Numbered from the stretch's first letter, positions 8,985 through 17,935 are shown. The stretch is 64,000 bases of DNA from Actinomycetospora lutea (GCF_028737205.1 NZ_JAQZAL010000001.1:1-64000), one strand, 5' to 3'. Made by a program: numbers and translations. Notes: generated by a model from the sequence alone, not told the origin.

Positions 8985-9464
8985 TCAGACGTCGACGAGC
9001 ACCGTGAAGGGCCCGTCGTTGCTCGACTCAACGCGCATGTCGGCGCCGAACTTCCCGGTGGCGACGGGTGCGCCGCGCTCGCGCAGCGCGGCCACGACGG
9101 CGTCCACGGCGGCACGGGCGGCGTCCGGTGCCGCGGCCGCCGACCAGGACGGACGGCGGCCCTTGCGCGTGTCCCCGTAGAGCGTGAACTGGCTGACGAC
9201 GAGCAGGCCGGCGCCGGTGTCGGCGCAGGAGACGTAGCGATGAGGGGAGCACGCCGAGAGGGGAGCTCGACCATCGGGGTGTGCGCGCTCGTCGCGCAGG
9301 ACGCGCAGCTCGTGGAGCTTGCGGGCCATGACGCCCGGCGCCTCGGGGCCGTCGTCGCGGTGCACGCCGAGCAGCACGAGCAGCCCGGGCTCCTCGATCG
9401 CCCCGACGACCTCGTCCCCGACGACCACCCGGGCCCACGCGACCCGGCTGACCACCGCCCTCAC
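8985..9464 (-). CDS. dtd: D-aminoacyl-tRNA deacylase with in-frame repeat insertion
   Basis: Removes D-amino acids (and glycine from mischarged tRNA-Ala) from tRNA. 159 residues, against about 141-147 for the family. Both active-site signatures are present: SQFTLYGDTRKGRRPSW in the middle and the Gly-cisPro region NDGPFTVLV at the end. The extra length lies between LRDERAHP and the conserved LLVVSQFTLYG, where residues about 64-76 (DGRAPLSACSPHR) come from a repeat copy on the opposite strand. The GTG at 9464 overlaps the stop of the upstream methyltransferase as GTGA, indicating translational coupling. The active-site blocks are complete, so function is probably retained. Confidence 0.88.
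   Translation of the reverse strand: MRAVVSRVAWARVVVGDEVVGAIEEPGLLVLLGVHRDDGPEAPGVMARKLHELRVLRDERAHPDGRAPLSACSPHRYVSCADTGAGLLVVSQFTLYGDTRKGRRPSWSAAAAPDAARAAVDAVVAALRERGAPVATGKFGADMRVESSNDGPFTVLVDV
9239..9273 (+). repeat. Interspersed mini-repeat, copy 3 (inside dtd, opposite orientation)
   Basis: 35 bases from GATGAGGGGAGCACGCCG to GGGGAGCTCGACCA, one mismatch from copy 2. It is read antisense by dtd and keeps the reading frame open. Confidence 0.85.
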
Positions 9465-10957
9465 GCGGGCACCAGCATCCCGTGGTGGACCAGGTCGCGG
9501 ACGACGGGCAGCGCGGCGGCGGCGAGCTCGTCGGGGTCGCGGCCGTGGGCGACCGCCAGCAGCTCGACGAGGTCGCGCAGCGGCAGGTGGCCGCGGCAGC
9601 CCGCGAGCAGCGCCACGCCCAGCTCGTCGACGTCGTGGCGCCACTGGGGCCCGTCGAGGCGCACGAGGGTCGCGGCGACCGGCTCCCAGCCCTCGTCGGT
9701 GCCGACGAGCCCGCGCTCGAGGGCGACGGTGTCGGGCACGCGCAGGCGCGCGTCGAGCAGCGCGTCGCCGGGGTGCTGCGCCAGCCAGGCCGTGCGGTCG
9801 AGCCAGGCCTCGATCTCCGGGCCCAGGGGGTCGTCGTGGGACTGGCGCAGGTCCTCGCACACCACGGTGCCGGCGACGTCGGGGGCGGTCCGGCGCAGCG
9901 TGACGAACCCGAACCCGATCGCGTGCACGCCCTGCGCGGCCAGGAAGTCCAGCCACCGCTCCGACAGCGCGGCCCCCTCCGGGGAGGCGGGATCGACGCC
10001 GGCGTCGCGCAGCCAGGTCCCGACGTGCAGGGCCGGGTCGGCGACGTCGCGCTGCACCACCCAGGCGTCGAGCCCGCCGGGGGCGGCCGCGTGCCCGGCC
10101 TCGGCGAGCCAGGTGCGCGGGCGCTCGGTCCAGTCCTCGGAGGTGATCAGCCACGAGGCGAGCAGCTGCGCCACGCCGCCTTCGGTGAGGTGGGCGGGCA
10201 GGGCGCCGACGAGCAGCGCGCTCGCCCCGTCGCCGCCGAGCCCGGAGTCCCGGTAGACGTGGTCGACCTGCGGCGGCCCCGGCACGAACGGCGGGTTGCT
10301 GACGATCTGGTCGAAGCGCCGCCCGGCGACCGGCTCCAGCCACGGCCCGGGGAGCACCTCGACGTCGAGCCCGCACAGCGCGAACGTCACCCGCGCCATG
10401 TCCAGCGCGCGCTCGGAGACGTCGGTGGCGGTGATCTGCTCCGCGTGCCCCGACGCGTGCAACGCCTGCACCCCGCACCCTGTGCCGACGTCGAGCAGCG
10501 TCCCCACCGGCCGGCGCACGGTCGCCCGGGCCAGCGACAGCGACGCCGCCCCGGTGCCCAGGACGTGCTCGCGACCGGCGGTCCCCGTGGCGGGACCGAC
10601 CTCCAGGTCCGAGAGCACCCACCACGGCGCCGCGTCGGGGATCGCCGCGTCCCCGTGCGGGCGCAGGTCGAGCGCCGCCGCGACCTGCCCGTCCCGCGCG
10701 GTCAGCAGCCCGGCGACGACGGCCTCGTCGAGGTCGGCGGGGTCGAGGGCGGCCGCGGCCTCGGCGCGCGGGACGGCGTCGCCGAGCAGGAACAGGCGCA
10801 CCAGCGTGCCCGCGGTCCCCGCGTCGCGGGCCGCCCGGCGGGCGGGCGTGGTCTCGCCGCGGTCGAGGGCGGCGCGGGCGGTCGGGCCCAGGAGACCGGC
10901 GACCCGGTCGACGGTGAAGTCGCCGTCGGCCAACGCGGTGCGTAAGCCACGCCACAT
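9461..10957 (-). CDS. Large class I SAM-dependent methyltransferase (DUF7059/DUF7782 type)
   Basis: 498 residues. An N-terminal all-alpha region (about 1-115) precedes a Rossmann methyltransferase core with the SAM motif LLDVGTGCGVQALHA (about 145-160) and the substrate motif NPPF in IVSNPPFVPG, typical of enzymes that methylate an amide or exocyclic amine nitrogen (HemK/PrmC and rRNA N2-guanine types). A C-terminal 200-residue region has no motif I recognise. The start is uncertain: ATG 10957 is chosen, with GTG 11026 an in-frame alternative. It overlaps dtd by four bases. The target (protein glutamine or rRNA) is not determinable here. Confidence 0.8.
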   Translation of the reverse strand: MWRGLRTALADGDFTVDRVAGLLGPTARAALDRGETTPARRAARDAGTAGTLVRLFLLGDAVPRAEAAAALDPADLDEAVVAGLLTARDGQVAAALDLRPHGDAAIPDAAPWWVLSDLEVGPATGTAGREHVLGTGAASLSLARATVRRPVGTLLDVGTGCGVQALHASGHAEQITATDVSERALDMARVTFALCGLDVEVLPGPWLEPVAGRRFDQIVSNPPFVPGPPQVDHVYRDSGLGGDGASALLVGALPAHLTEGGVAQLLASWLITSEDWTERPRTWLAEAGHAAAPGGLDAWVVQRDVADPALHVGTWLRDAGVDPASPEGAALSERWLDFLAAQGVHAIGFGFVTLRRTAPDVAGTVVCEDLRQSHDDPLGPEIEAWLDRTAWLAQHPGDALLDARLRVPDTVALERGLVGTDEGWEPVAATLVRLDGPQWRHDVDELGVALLAGCRGHLPLRDLVELLAVAHGRDPDELAAAALPVVRDLVHHGMLVPA

Positions 10958-11200
10958 TCGGGCAACTGGAACGACGACACCGTCCGCATGACGACGTTCA
11001 GCGTCCGAAGGGTCGGGTCGGGGCACGCGCAGATCGTCACACTGCTTGCGCAGTCGGTCGTCGCCACCCTGTCCCGGACCTCTCCGAACGCACCGTTGTC
11101 ACCGGTCGGGTTGTGCAAGACGCTGCGCACACAGCAAGGGGGCACCCGGCGTCGACCGGCGCCGGCCGGTGCCCGAGGACCGACCGGGAGGCACACGCGG

Positions 11201-13138
11201 ATGTCGGAACAGACGGCCACCGAGGGGAAGACCTACGCGCCGGACCCGGAGCTGTCGAAGACGGCCAACGTGCGGCCGGAGATGAAGGAGCAGGACCTCC
11301 GGGAGTTCTGGGACGAGCAGGCCAAGGCGCGCCTGGACTGGTTCGAGGACTACGACGAGGTCCTGGACTGGCAGCTCCCGTACGCGAAATGGTTCGTCGG
11401 CGGGAAGCTCAACGCCTGCTACAACTGCGTCGACCGCCACGTCGAGGGCGGCAAGGGCGACAAGGTCGCCCTGCACGTGGTGCCCGATGACGGCCCCGAC
11501 TCGTCGGAGGCCCGGGACATCACCTACTCCGAGCTCCAGCGCGAGGTCGTGAAGCTCGCGAACGGGCTCAAGGAGCTCGGTGTCGGCAAGGGCGTGCCGG
11601 TCGGCATCTACATGCAGATGATCCCCGAGGCGGTCGTCGCGATGCTCGCGTGCGCCCGGCTCGGGGCGCCGCACACCGTGGTGTTCGGCGGGTTCTCGGG
11701 CAAGGCCGTGGCCGAGCGCTGCAACGACCTCGAGTGCAAGGTCCTGATCACCCAGGACGAGGCGATGCGTGGCGGCAAGGCCGGCGCGCAGAAGACGAAC
11801 GCCGACGAGGGGCTCGACGCCGGGCCGACCACGGTCGAGAAGGTCGTCGTGGTCAAGCGCTCCGGCGCGGACATCCCGATGAGCGACCGGGACGTCTACC
11901 TGCACGACCTCGTCGCGAACGTCTCCGACGACCCGGAGAGCTGCCCCTGCGAGCCGATGGACTCGGAGGACCTGCTCTTCCTGCTCTACACCTCGGGCTC
12001 GACGGGCAAGCCCAAGGGTGTCGTGCACACCACGGCCGGCTACCTGCTCGGCGTCGCGACGACCCACAACCTCGTCTTCGACGTCAAGGACGACTCGGTC
12101 TACTGGTGCGCCGCCGACGTCGGCTGGATCACCGGGCACAGCTACATCACCTACGGGCCGCTGGCCAACGGCGTCACGCAGGTGCTCTTCGAGGGCGTGC
12201 CCGGCTACCCGGACCAGGAGGTCTGGTGGCGGATCATCGAGAAGTACGGGGTCTCGATCCTGTACACCTCGCCCACCGCCATCCGCGCGCACATGAAGGC
12301 GGGCGAGAAGCACGCCGAGGCGCACGACCTGTCGTCGATCAAGATCCTCGGCAGCGTGGGCGAGCCGATCAACCCGGAGGCCTGGGAGTGGTACCGGGAG
12401 CACATCGGTGGCGGCAAGGCGCCGATCATGGACACCTGGTGGCAGACCGAGACCGGGCACATCCTCATCACGCCGCTGCCCGGCATCACCACGCTCAAGC
12501 CGGGCATGGCCCAGCAGCCGTTCCCGGGCGTGCGGCCGGAGATCCGTGACGACGAGGGCAACCAGGTGCCGGCGGAGACCACCGGCAACCTGGTCCTGAC
12601 CGAGCCGTGGCCGGGCATGATGCGCGGTCTGTACAACGACGACCAGCGGTTCCGCGAGAACTACTGGTCGAAGTACTCCGACGCGTACTTCGCCGGCGAC
12701 GGCGCCAAGTACGACGCCGACGGCGACATCATGCTGATGGGCCGCATCGACGACGTCGTCAACGTGTCCGGCCACCGTCTCTCGACCTTCGAGATCGAGA
12801 GCGCCCTGGTCGAGCACGCCGACGTCGCCGAGGCCGCGGTCGCGGCGAAGAAGGACCCCGACACCGGGCAGGCGATCGTCGCGTTCGTGTCTCTCATCGC
12901 GGACAAGCAGGGCACCGAGGAGCTGGAGCAGGCGCTGCGCGAGCAGGTGGCGCAGTCGATCGGCAAGCTCGCCCGCCCGGCCTCCGTGATCTTCGCGCAC
13001 GACCTGCCGAAGACCCGGTCGGGCAAGATCATGCGGCGTCTGCTGAAGAACATCGCCGAGGGCGAGGAGCTGGGCGACACCTCGACGCTCGTCGACGCCT
13101 CGGTCGTCGAGGAGATGCAGAAGCAGGTCAACGGCTAG
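11201..13138 (+). CDS. acs: Acetyl-CoA synthetase (AMP-forming)
   Basis: Activates acetate to acetyl-CoA through acetyl-AMP; cytoplasmic, 645 residues, normal length. Visible motifs: the P-loop-like YTSGSTGKPKG (about 262-272), the adenylation motif DTWWQTETGH, and the C-terminal catalytic lysine in PKTRSGKIMRR, which is Lys609 in this model. That lysine is the site acetylated by Pat and deacetylated by AcuC/CobB in other bacteria, and both counterpart genes lie at 3053-6976. ATG 11201 has CGGGAGG upstream; the open frame before it is non-coding. A possible promoter (TTGTCA at 11096, 17 bases, GACGCT) is weak. Followed by a perfect terminator. Confidence 0.96.
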   Translation: MSEQTATEGKTYAPDPELSKTANVRPEMKEQDLREFWDEQAKARLDWFEDYDEVLDWQLPYAKWFVGGKLNACYNCVDRHVEGGKGDKVALHVVPDDGPDSSEARDITYSELQREVVKLANGLKELGVGKGVPVGIYMQMIPEAVVAMLACARLGAPHTVVFGGFSGKAVAERCNDLECKVLITQDEAMRGGKAGAQKTNADEGLDAGPTTVEKVVVVKRSGADIPMSDRDVYLHDLVANVSDDPESCPCEPMDSEDLLFLLYTSGSTGKPKGVVHTTAGYLLGVATTHNLVFDVKDDSVYWCAADVGWITGHSYITYGPLANGVTQVLFEGVPGYPDQEVWWRIIEKYGVSILYTSPTAIRAHMKAGEKHAEAHDLSSIKILGSVGEPINPEAWEWYREHIGGGKAPIMDTWWQTETGHILITPLPGITTLKPGMAQQPFPGVRPEIRDDEGNQVPAETTGNLVLTEPWPGMMRGLYNDDQRFRENYWSKYSDAYFAGDGAKYDADGDIMLMGRIDDVVNVSGHRLSTFEIESALVEHADVAEAAVAAKKDPDTGQAIVAFVSLIADKQGTEELEQALREQVAQSIGKLARPASVIFAHDLPKTRSGKIMRRLLKNIAEGEELGDTSTLVDASVVEEMQKQVNG

Positions 13139-13150
13139 CCCGTGGGTGAT

Positions 13151-13195
13151 CGAAGGGCCCCCTCGCTCGGACGTTCCGAGCGAGGGGGCCCTTCG
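13151..13195. terminator. Strong intrinsic-type terminator between acs and plsC
   Basis: Perfect 21-bp stem (arms 13151-13171 and 13175-13195) with a three-base CGT loop; the inner arm reads CCCCCTCGCTCGGA. It lies 12 bases after acs and 17 before the end of the convergent acyltransferase gene, so it can serve both. Confidence 0.9.
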
Positions 13196-13212
13196 GTCGT
13201 TCCGGGGCGGGG

Positions 13213-14052
13213 TCAGCTCACGGCGGGCGGCTGCAGGTCGGCGGCCGGACGGGCGGGCTCCTGGGGGTCGGAGCGGGTCGGGGGCTCCTCGCCGCGCAGG
13301 ACCGCGAGCTGCTCGGTGATCCGGTCCATGATCCGGTCGGTGGCCTCCTGCAGGGCCTTGCGGCCGATGCGGCCCTCGCGCAGGTCCTCGAGGGCGACCG
13401 GCGGGCCCGCCAGCACCCGCAGGGTGGCGCGGGGGAACAGGGTCGGGCGTCTCGCGGTGGGCGGCAGCAGGTGGTTCGAGCCCCACTGACCGACCGGGAT
13501 GACCGGCGCGCCGGTCTCCAGGGCCATGCGCGCGACGCCGGTGCGGGCGGCGCGCGGCCAGCCGTCCGAGTGCTCGGCGAAGCCGCCCTCCGGGTAGACG
13601 ACGACGATCTCGCCGCGCTGGACCGCCTCGACTGCCGCACGGTAGGCCTCGATCCCGGAGGCCTTGCGGTCGACCGGGATGTGCCGGCCCCCGCGCAGGG
13701 GCGCACCGACCACCGTCCTGCCCCACAGCTCCTTCATCGCGAGGAAGCGGGGCACGCGGCCGTTCGCGAGCGTGTACGACACGAGGACGATCGGGTCGAC
13801 GTGCGAGAGGTGATTGACCGCGAGCAGCGCCCCGCCCCGGGTGGGCACCTGGCTCCCGCCGCGGAAGTCCCAGCGCGCCACGGCCATGAGCACCGGCCAG
13901 AGCAGGTCGATCGCGAACCCGTACCAGAAGCCGCGGTCGGTGCGGGGGTAGAGCACCCAGATCGCGAGCTTGCGCCAGAGCCGGATCGCCCGCCCCGAAC
14001 GCCGACGGTCGTGGGACTGGGAGATCCGCCGGAGTCGGTCCTGCCGCGCCAT
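13213..14052 (-). CDS. plsC: 1-acyl-sn-glycerol-3-phosphate acyltransferase family protein
   Basis: Membrane-associated acyltransferase of phospholipid synthesis, 279 residues. The HX4D catalytic motif is in NHLSHVD (about 80-86) and the glycerophosphate-binding motif is YPEGG (about 155). A hydrophobic segment near residues 35-60 could anchor it to the membrane. Start ATG 14052, with ATG 14064 four codons upstream as an alternative. The C-terminal 35 residues are proline-rich and probably disordered. It converges on acs across a shared terminator. Several PlsC paralogues usually exist in actinobacteria, so the exact acceptor is unknown. Confidence 0.85.
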   Translation of the reverse strand: MARQDRLRRISQSHDRRRSGRAIRLWRKLAIWVLYPRTDRGFWYGFAIDLLWPVLMAVARWDFRGGSQVPTRGGALLAVNHLSHVDPIVLVSYTLANGRVPRFLAMKELWGRTVVGAPLRGGRHIPVDRKASGIEAYRAAVEAVQRGEIVVVYPEGGFAEHSDGWPRAARTGVARMALETGAPVIPVGQWGSNHLLPPTARRPTLFPRATLRVLAGPPVALEDLREGRIGRKALQEATDRIMDRITEQLAVLRGEEPPTRSDPQEPARPAADLQPPAVS

Positions 14053-14108
14053 GCCCCGGATCATGTCTGGCCGGGGCGCGGCGTGCATGCGTGGGACTGC
14101 TCGGCGCG

Positions 14109-14834
14109 TCAGTCGCGCCCGGCCTCGATGATCTTCTGCGCGAGGAGGCCGGGGTTGGTGAACATGACCTCGTGGCTCCCGGGCAGCTGCACCAGCCGGT
14201 ACATGCCCAGGCGGCTCGACATCCGCGGGTGCCACGCCCACTCGCCGGGCGGCAGCGCGATGTCCTCGGTCGCGTTGATGTAGGAGCGCGGGATCTGCAG
14301 CTCGTAGAAGCGGGTCAGGGCGAGCTTGTCGCGGAAGGGCTGGGCCGGCTCGGGGGAGAGGAGCTCGTAGGTCGACTGCGCCAGCTCCAGCGGCGCGTCC
14401 TGGATGAACGCCTCCCGCCAGATCGGGAACGGCAGCATGATCGTGTCGTCGTCGGTCGACGCGGCCAGCTGCGCGAAGAGCTCCCGGTAGTGCGGCGGGG
14501 TCTCGTCGTCGAGGCAGTTGCCCGGCGCGGGCACGAACGCGTTCCAGAAGACCAGGCGCCGGATGCGGTCGGGGATCTCCTCGGCGACGCGGGCGATCAC
14601 GGTGCCGCCGAAGCTGTGCCCGAGCAGGACGATGTCGGACAGGTCCTGCCCGACGACGTGGTCGACGATCGAGGCGACGCAGTCGTCGTGGTTCACGGCC
14701 TTGTCGACGCCCTTGCCGTGCCCGGCGACGGTCGGTGTGTGCACGGTGTGGCCCTCGGCGCGGAGGGGTTCGGCCACCCCTTCCCAGAGGTCGCCGGTGT
14801 GCCAGGAGCCGTGGACCAGGACGTACGTGCTCAT
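14109..14834 (-). CDS. Alpha/beta hydrolase
   Basis: 241-residue cytoplasmic alpha/beta hydrolase without signal peptide. It has the oxyanion strand VLVHGSWHTGDLW at the N-terminus, the nucleophile elbow GHSFGG (Ser about 98) and the catalytic histidine in PGSHEVMF near the C-terminus; an acid is expected before ATEDIALPP. The protein resembles the salicylic-acid-binding-protein/methylesterase subgroup, which acts on small esters, but no substrate is fixed by sequence. ATG 14834 is followed directly by the first strand. It stands between plsC and the membrane protein at 14930, all on the minus strand. Confidence 0.8.
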   Translation of the reverse strand: MSTYVLVHGSWHTGDLWEGVAEPLRAEGHTVHTPTVAGHGKGVDKAVNHDDCVASIVDHVVGQDLSDIVLLGHSFGGTVIARVAEEIPDRIRRLVFWNAFVPAPGNCLDDETPPHYRELFAQLAASTDDDTIMLPFPIWREAFIQDAPLELAQSTYELLSPEPAQPFRDKLALTRFYELQIPRSYINATEDIALPPGEWAWHPRMSSRLGMYRLVQLPGSHEVMFTNPGLLAQKIIEAGRD

Positions 14835-14929
14835 CGGGGTGTCCTCCCGCGCGGTCGAGAGCTGCGTCCCCGGCGTCGTCGCCGAGTGCGACCGATCCTG
14901 CTGGGGTGCGGCGTGGCGCGGTAGTCCCG

Positions 14930-15607
14930 CTAACCGATCCCGTAGCCGGGACGGAGGAGGAGCTGGCCGCCGACGATCAGGGCGACGATCGCCACGACGA
15001 TCCACAGAAGACGCCACAGCAGGCCGGGGATCAGGGTCCTCCGCGGCAGGGTCTCGGAGGGCCCTTTGTCGGCGGGAATACGGAATGACCAGACCGCCCC
15101 TGCGAGGAGAAGGAACCACGCCACGAACGCGGCGGCGAACGCCTGCTGCTCCCCGCTGCCGTAGAGCAGGGCGAAGCCGAGGCCCACGACCACGAGCAGC
15201 GGGACCGTGAAGGCCAGCGGATTCCGGGCTACGAGGAGTGCGAGGAGCGAGAGGAAGACGGCGGCGAGGAGGACGGCCCACGGGTTCCCGGAGGCGATGA
15301 GGGCGGCGCCACCCAATCCGAGCAGAGGTGCTCCGAGGTACGAGGCGAGCGGAGCGAGCACCATGGTCGGCCATCCGCCGCTGCCCTCGATCTCGCTTCC
15401 CACCGAGCCCTCTCCGTACAGCCAGAATCCGCTGATGCGTCGCGCGAGACCGACACGCACAAGCAGTGACCCGCCGGCCGTGGCATAGAAGTAGAAGTAC
15501 CGCGCTACGTAGGTCGAGAAGCACACGACCAGCAGCGCGATGAACCCTGTCCCGTACGCGATCGGTTCTCCCACGATCGGGACGTCATTGACCCCCAGGC
15601 CCCCCAT
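14930..15607 (-). CDS. M50-like membrane protein lacking the zinc-protease motif
   Basis: 225 residues with about six hydrophobic segments (near 18-45, 84-105, 110-128, 132-148, 154-172, 196-216). Layout and several blocks (a GRR-like turn ARRISGFWLYGEG, then APLASYLGAPLLGLGGAAL, then LLAWFLLL-like AWFLLLAG) resemble actinobacterial M50B-type membrane metallopeptidases. Where those have HEAGH, this protein has TAGGS in FYATAGGSLLV, so both histidines and the glutamate are missing. Base composition is visibly less GC-rich than its neighbours. It may be a pseudoenzyme or a decaying, transferred gene. The family assignment is from memory and moderate. Confidence 0.6.
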   Translation of the reverse strand: MGGLGVNDVPIVGEPIAYGTGFIALLVVCFSTYVARYFYFYATAGGSLLVRVGLARRISGFWLYGEGSVGSEIEGSGGWPTMVLAPLASYLGAPLLGLGGAALIASGNPWAVLLAAVFLSLLALLVARNPLAFTVPLLVVVGLGFALLYGSGEQQAFAAAFVAWFLLLAGAVWSFRIPADKGPSETLPRRTLIPGLLWRLLWIVVAIVALIVGGQLLLRPGYGIG

Positions 15608-15691
15608 GGTGTGAATGTCACCACGTTCCGTAGGCAGCTCACCCGAACGACACGCCGCCTACATCTGATCGCGACCTCGCGGCTGTGACGG

Positions 15692-17092
15692 ATGCGCACC
15701 GGACGAACCGATCCCGGCCGCCGCCCGATGATGCTGCGACACGGGCGGAGGGAGATCGGCGTGGGTGCAGGCGCAGCTCAGCGGGTGGCGGGTGCGGTCG
15801 GGGCGTTCCTCGACGGACCGATCCCGGTGCGCATCCGGGCGTGGGACGGCAGCGAGGCCGGGGCGGCGCCGGGGCCTGGCGTGCCGACGGTGGTGCTGCG
15901 GTCGCGGCGGGCGCTGCGCCGCCTGCTCTGGGAGCCGGGGGAGATGGGGCTCGCGCACGCCTACGTCTCGGGCGACCTCGACGTCGACGGCGACCTCGCC
16001 GAGGGCCTCTCGGCGATGTGGGCGCTCGTGAACTCCGGGACGATCACGAAGCGCCGCCCCGGCGCCCGGGAGCTGCCGGGTCTGGCGGCGAGAGCAGCGA
16101 CCCTGGGCCTCCTCGGCCCGAAGCCCGCCCCGCCGCCCGAGGCGATCCGCATCCGGGGCCGCCGGCACAGCCGCCGGCGCGACCGCGACGTCATCGCCCA
16201 CCACTACGACGCCGGCAACGCCTTCTACGCCCTGCTGCTGGACGAGTCGATGGCGTACTCGTCGGGCTACTACACGGCGCCGGAGAACACCCTGGCGCAG
16301 GCCCAGCACGACAAGCTCGAGCTGGTCTGCCGCAAGCTCGACCTCGCGCCGGGCCGCCGCCTGCTCGACATCGGCTGCGGCTGGGGCTCGCTCGCCGTCC
16401 ACGCCGCCCGCGAGCACGGCGCCCAGGTGCGCGCGGTGACGATCTCCCGTGAGCAGCGCGATCAGGTCAACGCCCGCATCCGCGCCGAGGGCCTGGCCGG
16501 CAGGGTCCAGGTCGACCTGCTCGACTACCGCGACGTCGCCGAGCGCATCACCGCCGTCGACGGCCCGTTCGACGCCGTCAGCGCGATCGAGATGGGCGAG
16601 CACGTCGGCGACGAGTACTACCCGGTGTTCGCCGCGACGCTGCACGGCGCGCTGCGCCCGGGCGGGCGGGCGCTCGTGCAGCAGATGTCCCGCGGCGCGA
16701 ACGCCCCCGGTGGCGGGGCGTTCATCGAGACCTACGTGACGCCGGACATGGTCATGCGCCCCGTCGGCGACACGCTGACGTTCCTGCAGCACGCGGGTCT
16801 CGAGGTCCGCGACGTCCACGTCATGCGCGAGCACTACGTGCCGACCATCCGGGCATGGCTCGCCACGCTCGAGGAGCGCTTCGACGAGGCCGTCGCGCTG
16901 CTGGGGGAGCGCGGGGCGCGCATGTGGCGGCTCTACCTCGCCGGCGGGGCGCTCGCCTTCGAGGAGAACCGCATGGGCGTCGACCAGATCCTCCTGGTCC
17001 GGCCCACCGACCGCGGGCGCAGCGGGATGCCCGCGACGCGCGACGACTGGTCGGTGCCCGCGCGCGCCGACGCTGGTATCCCGGAGTCATGA
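15692..17092 (+). CDS. Cyclopropane-fatty-acyl-phospholipid synthase family methyltransferase
   Basis: 466-residue SAM-dependent enzyme that adds a methylene or methyl group to unsaturated acyl chains of membrane phospholipids. Features: N-terminal lipid-binding domain (about 30-130), the YSSGYY segment (about 190), the SAM motif LDIGCGWGSLA (about 225), and the active-site region EMGEHVGDEYY. Starts at 15692 (ATG), 15728/15731 and GTG 15761 are all possible; the first conserved block begins after residue 22, so the shorter forms are credible. It overlaps the DUF1295 gene by ATGA. In mycobacteria the related UfaA1/BfaB makes 10-methyl-stearate together with an FAD reductase; which product is made here is open. 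Confidence 0.87.
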   Translation: MRTGRTDPGRRPMMLRHGRREIGVGAGAAQRVAGAVGAFLDGPIPVRIRAWDGSEAGAAPGPGVPTVVLRSRRALRRLLWEPGEMGLAHAYVSGDLDVDGDLAEGLSAMWALVNSGTITKRRPGARELPGLAARAATLGLLGPKPAPPPEAIRIRGRRHSRRRDRDVIAHHYDAGNAFYALLLDESMAYSSGYYTAPENTLAQAQHDKLELVCRKLDLAPGRRLLDIGCGWGSLAVHAAREHGAQVRAVTISREQRDQVNARIRAEGLAGRVQVDLLDYRDVAERITAVDGPFDAVSAIEMGEHVGDEYYPVFAATLHGALRPGGRALVQQMSRGANAPGGGAFIETYVTPDMVMRPVGDTLTFLQHAGLEVRDVHVMREHYVPTIRAWLATLEERFDEAVALLGERGARMWRLYLAGGALAFEENRMGVDQILLVRPTDRGRSGMPATRDDWSVPARADAGIPES

Positions 17093-17919
17093 CCCCCGCG
17101 TTCGACCTCGCCGCCCTCGGGCTGCTGCTCGCGGGCGCCGTGGCGACGGTCGTGGCAGCGTTCAGCGTGACCCTCGCGATCGCCCGCGCCACGGGGCGCC
17201 ACAGCGTCGTCGACGTGACCTGGGGTCTCGGCTTCGTGGCCGTCGCCGTCGTCGCGTACGTGGTCTCGGGGGTGATGGAGGTCGGCGACGCCGTCGTGCG
17301 CACGGTGGTGCTCGCGCTCGTCGCGGTTTGGGGGCTGCGGCTGGCGATCTACATCGGCTGGCGCAACCACGGCAGGGGCGAGGACCCGCGCTACGCCGCG
17401 ATGCTCGGCGACGACCACGCGCCGGGCGCGGTGACGTCCACCGTGCTGCGGAAGGTCTACCTGCCCCAGGCGGGCGTGATGCTGGTCGTCTCGCTGCCGG
17501 TGCTCGCGGCCATGGTCCGGGCCTCGACGGTGCTGCCCGTGGTGATCGTCGGCGTGGTGCTGTGGCTCGTCGGGTTCGTCTTCGAGTCGGTCGGCGACGC
17601 GCAGCTGATGGCGTTCAAGGCGGACCCCGGCAACCAGGGCAAGGTCCTCGACTCGGGCCTGTGGCGGTGGACCCGTCACCCGAACTACTTCGGCGACGCC
17701 TGCGTCTGGTGGGGGATCTTCGTCGTGGCCGCCGGTCACCCGCTGGCGCTGGTCACCGTCGTCGGGCCGCTGCTGATGACCTACCTGCTGGTGTCGGTGA
17801 CCGGCAAGGAGCTCACCGAGAGGTCGATGGCGCAGCGGCCCGGGTACGACGAGTACGTCCGCCGCACGTCGGGGTTCCTGCCGCTGCCCCCGGGCTCGCG
17901 TCCGGCCCGCGCCACCTGA
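17089..17919 (+). CDS. DUF1295 integral membrane reductase-like protein
   Basis: 276 residues with about seven membrane segments. The C-terminal block WRWTRHPNYFGDACVWWG is the signature of the steroid-5-alpha-reductase/isoprenylcysteine-methyltransferase superfamily, where it binds cofactor near the membrane surface. The ATG overlaps the stop of the CFA-type gene, so the two are coupled. Members of this family commonly travel with CFA synthases, DUF1365 and FAD oxidoreductases in lipid-modification clusters; here the other two partners are 3 kb downstream. The reaction it performs is not established. Confidence 0.85.
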   Translation: MTPAFDLAALGLLLAGAVATVVAAFSVTLAIARATGRHSVVDVTWGLGFVAVAVVAYVVSGVMEVGDAVVRTVVLALVAVWGLRLAIYIGWRNHGRGEDPRYAAMLGDDHAPGAVTSTVLRKVYLPQAGVMLVVSLPVLAAMVRASTVLPVVIVGVVLWLVGFVFESVGDAQLMAFKADPGNQGKVLDSGLWRWTRHPNYFGDACVWWGIFVVAAGHPLALVTVVGPLLMTYLLVSVTGKELTERSMAQRPGYDEYVRRTSGFLPLPPGSRPARAT

Positions 17920-17935
17920 GCGCGGGCCGGGCGCG

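Noticed and set aside
8833-9180. Plus-strand frame over the sigB-dtd gap
   Set aside because: Runs antisense into dtd and has no homology-like features.
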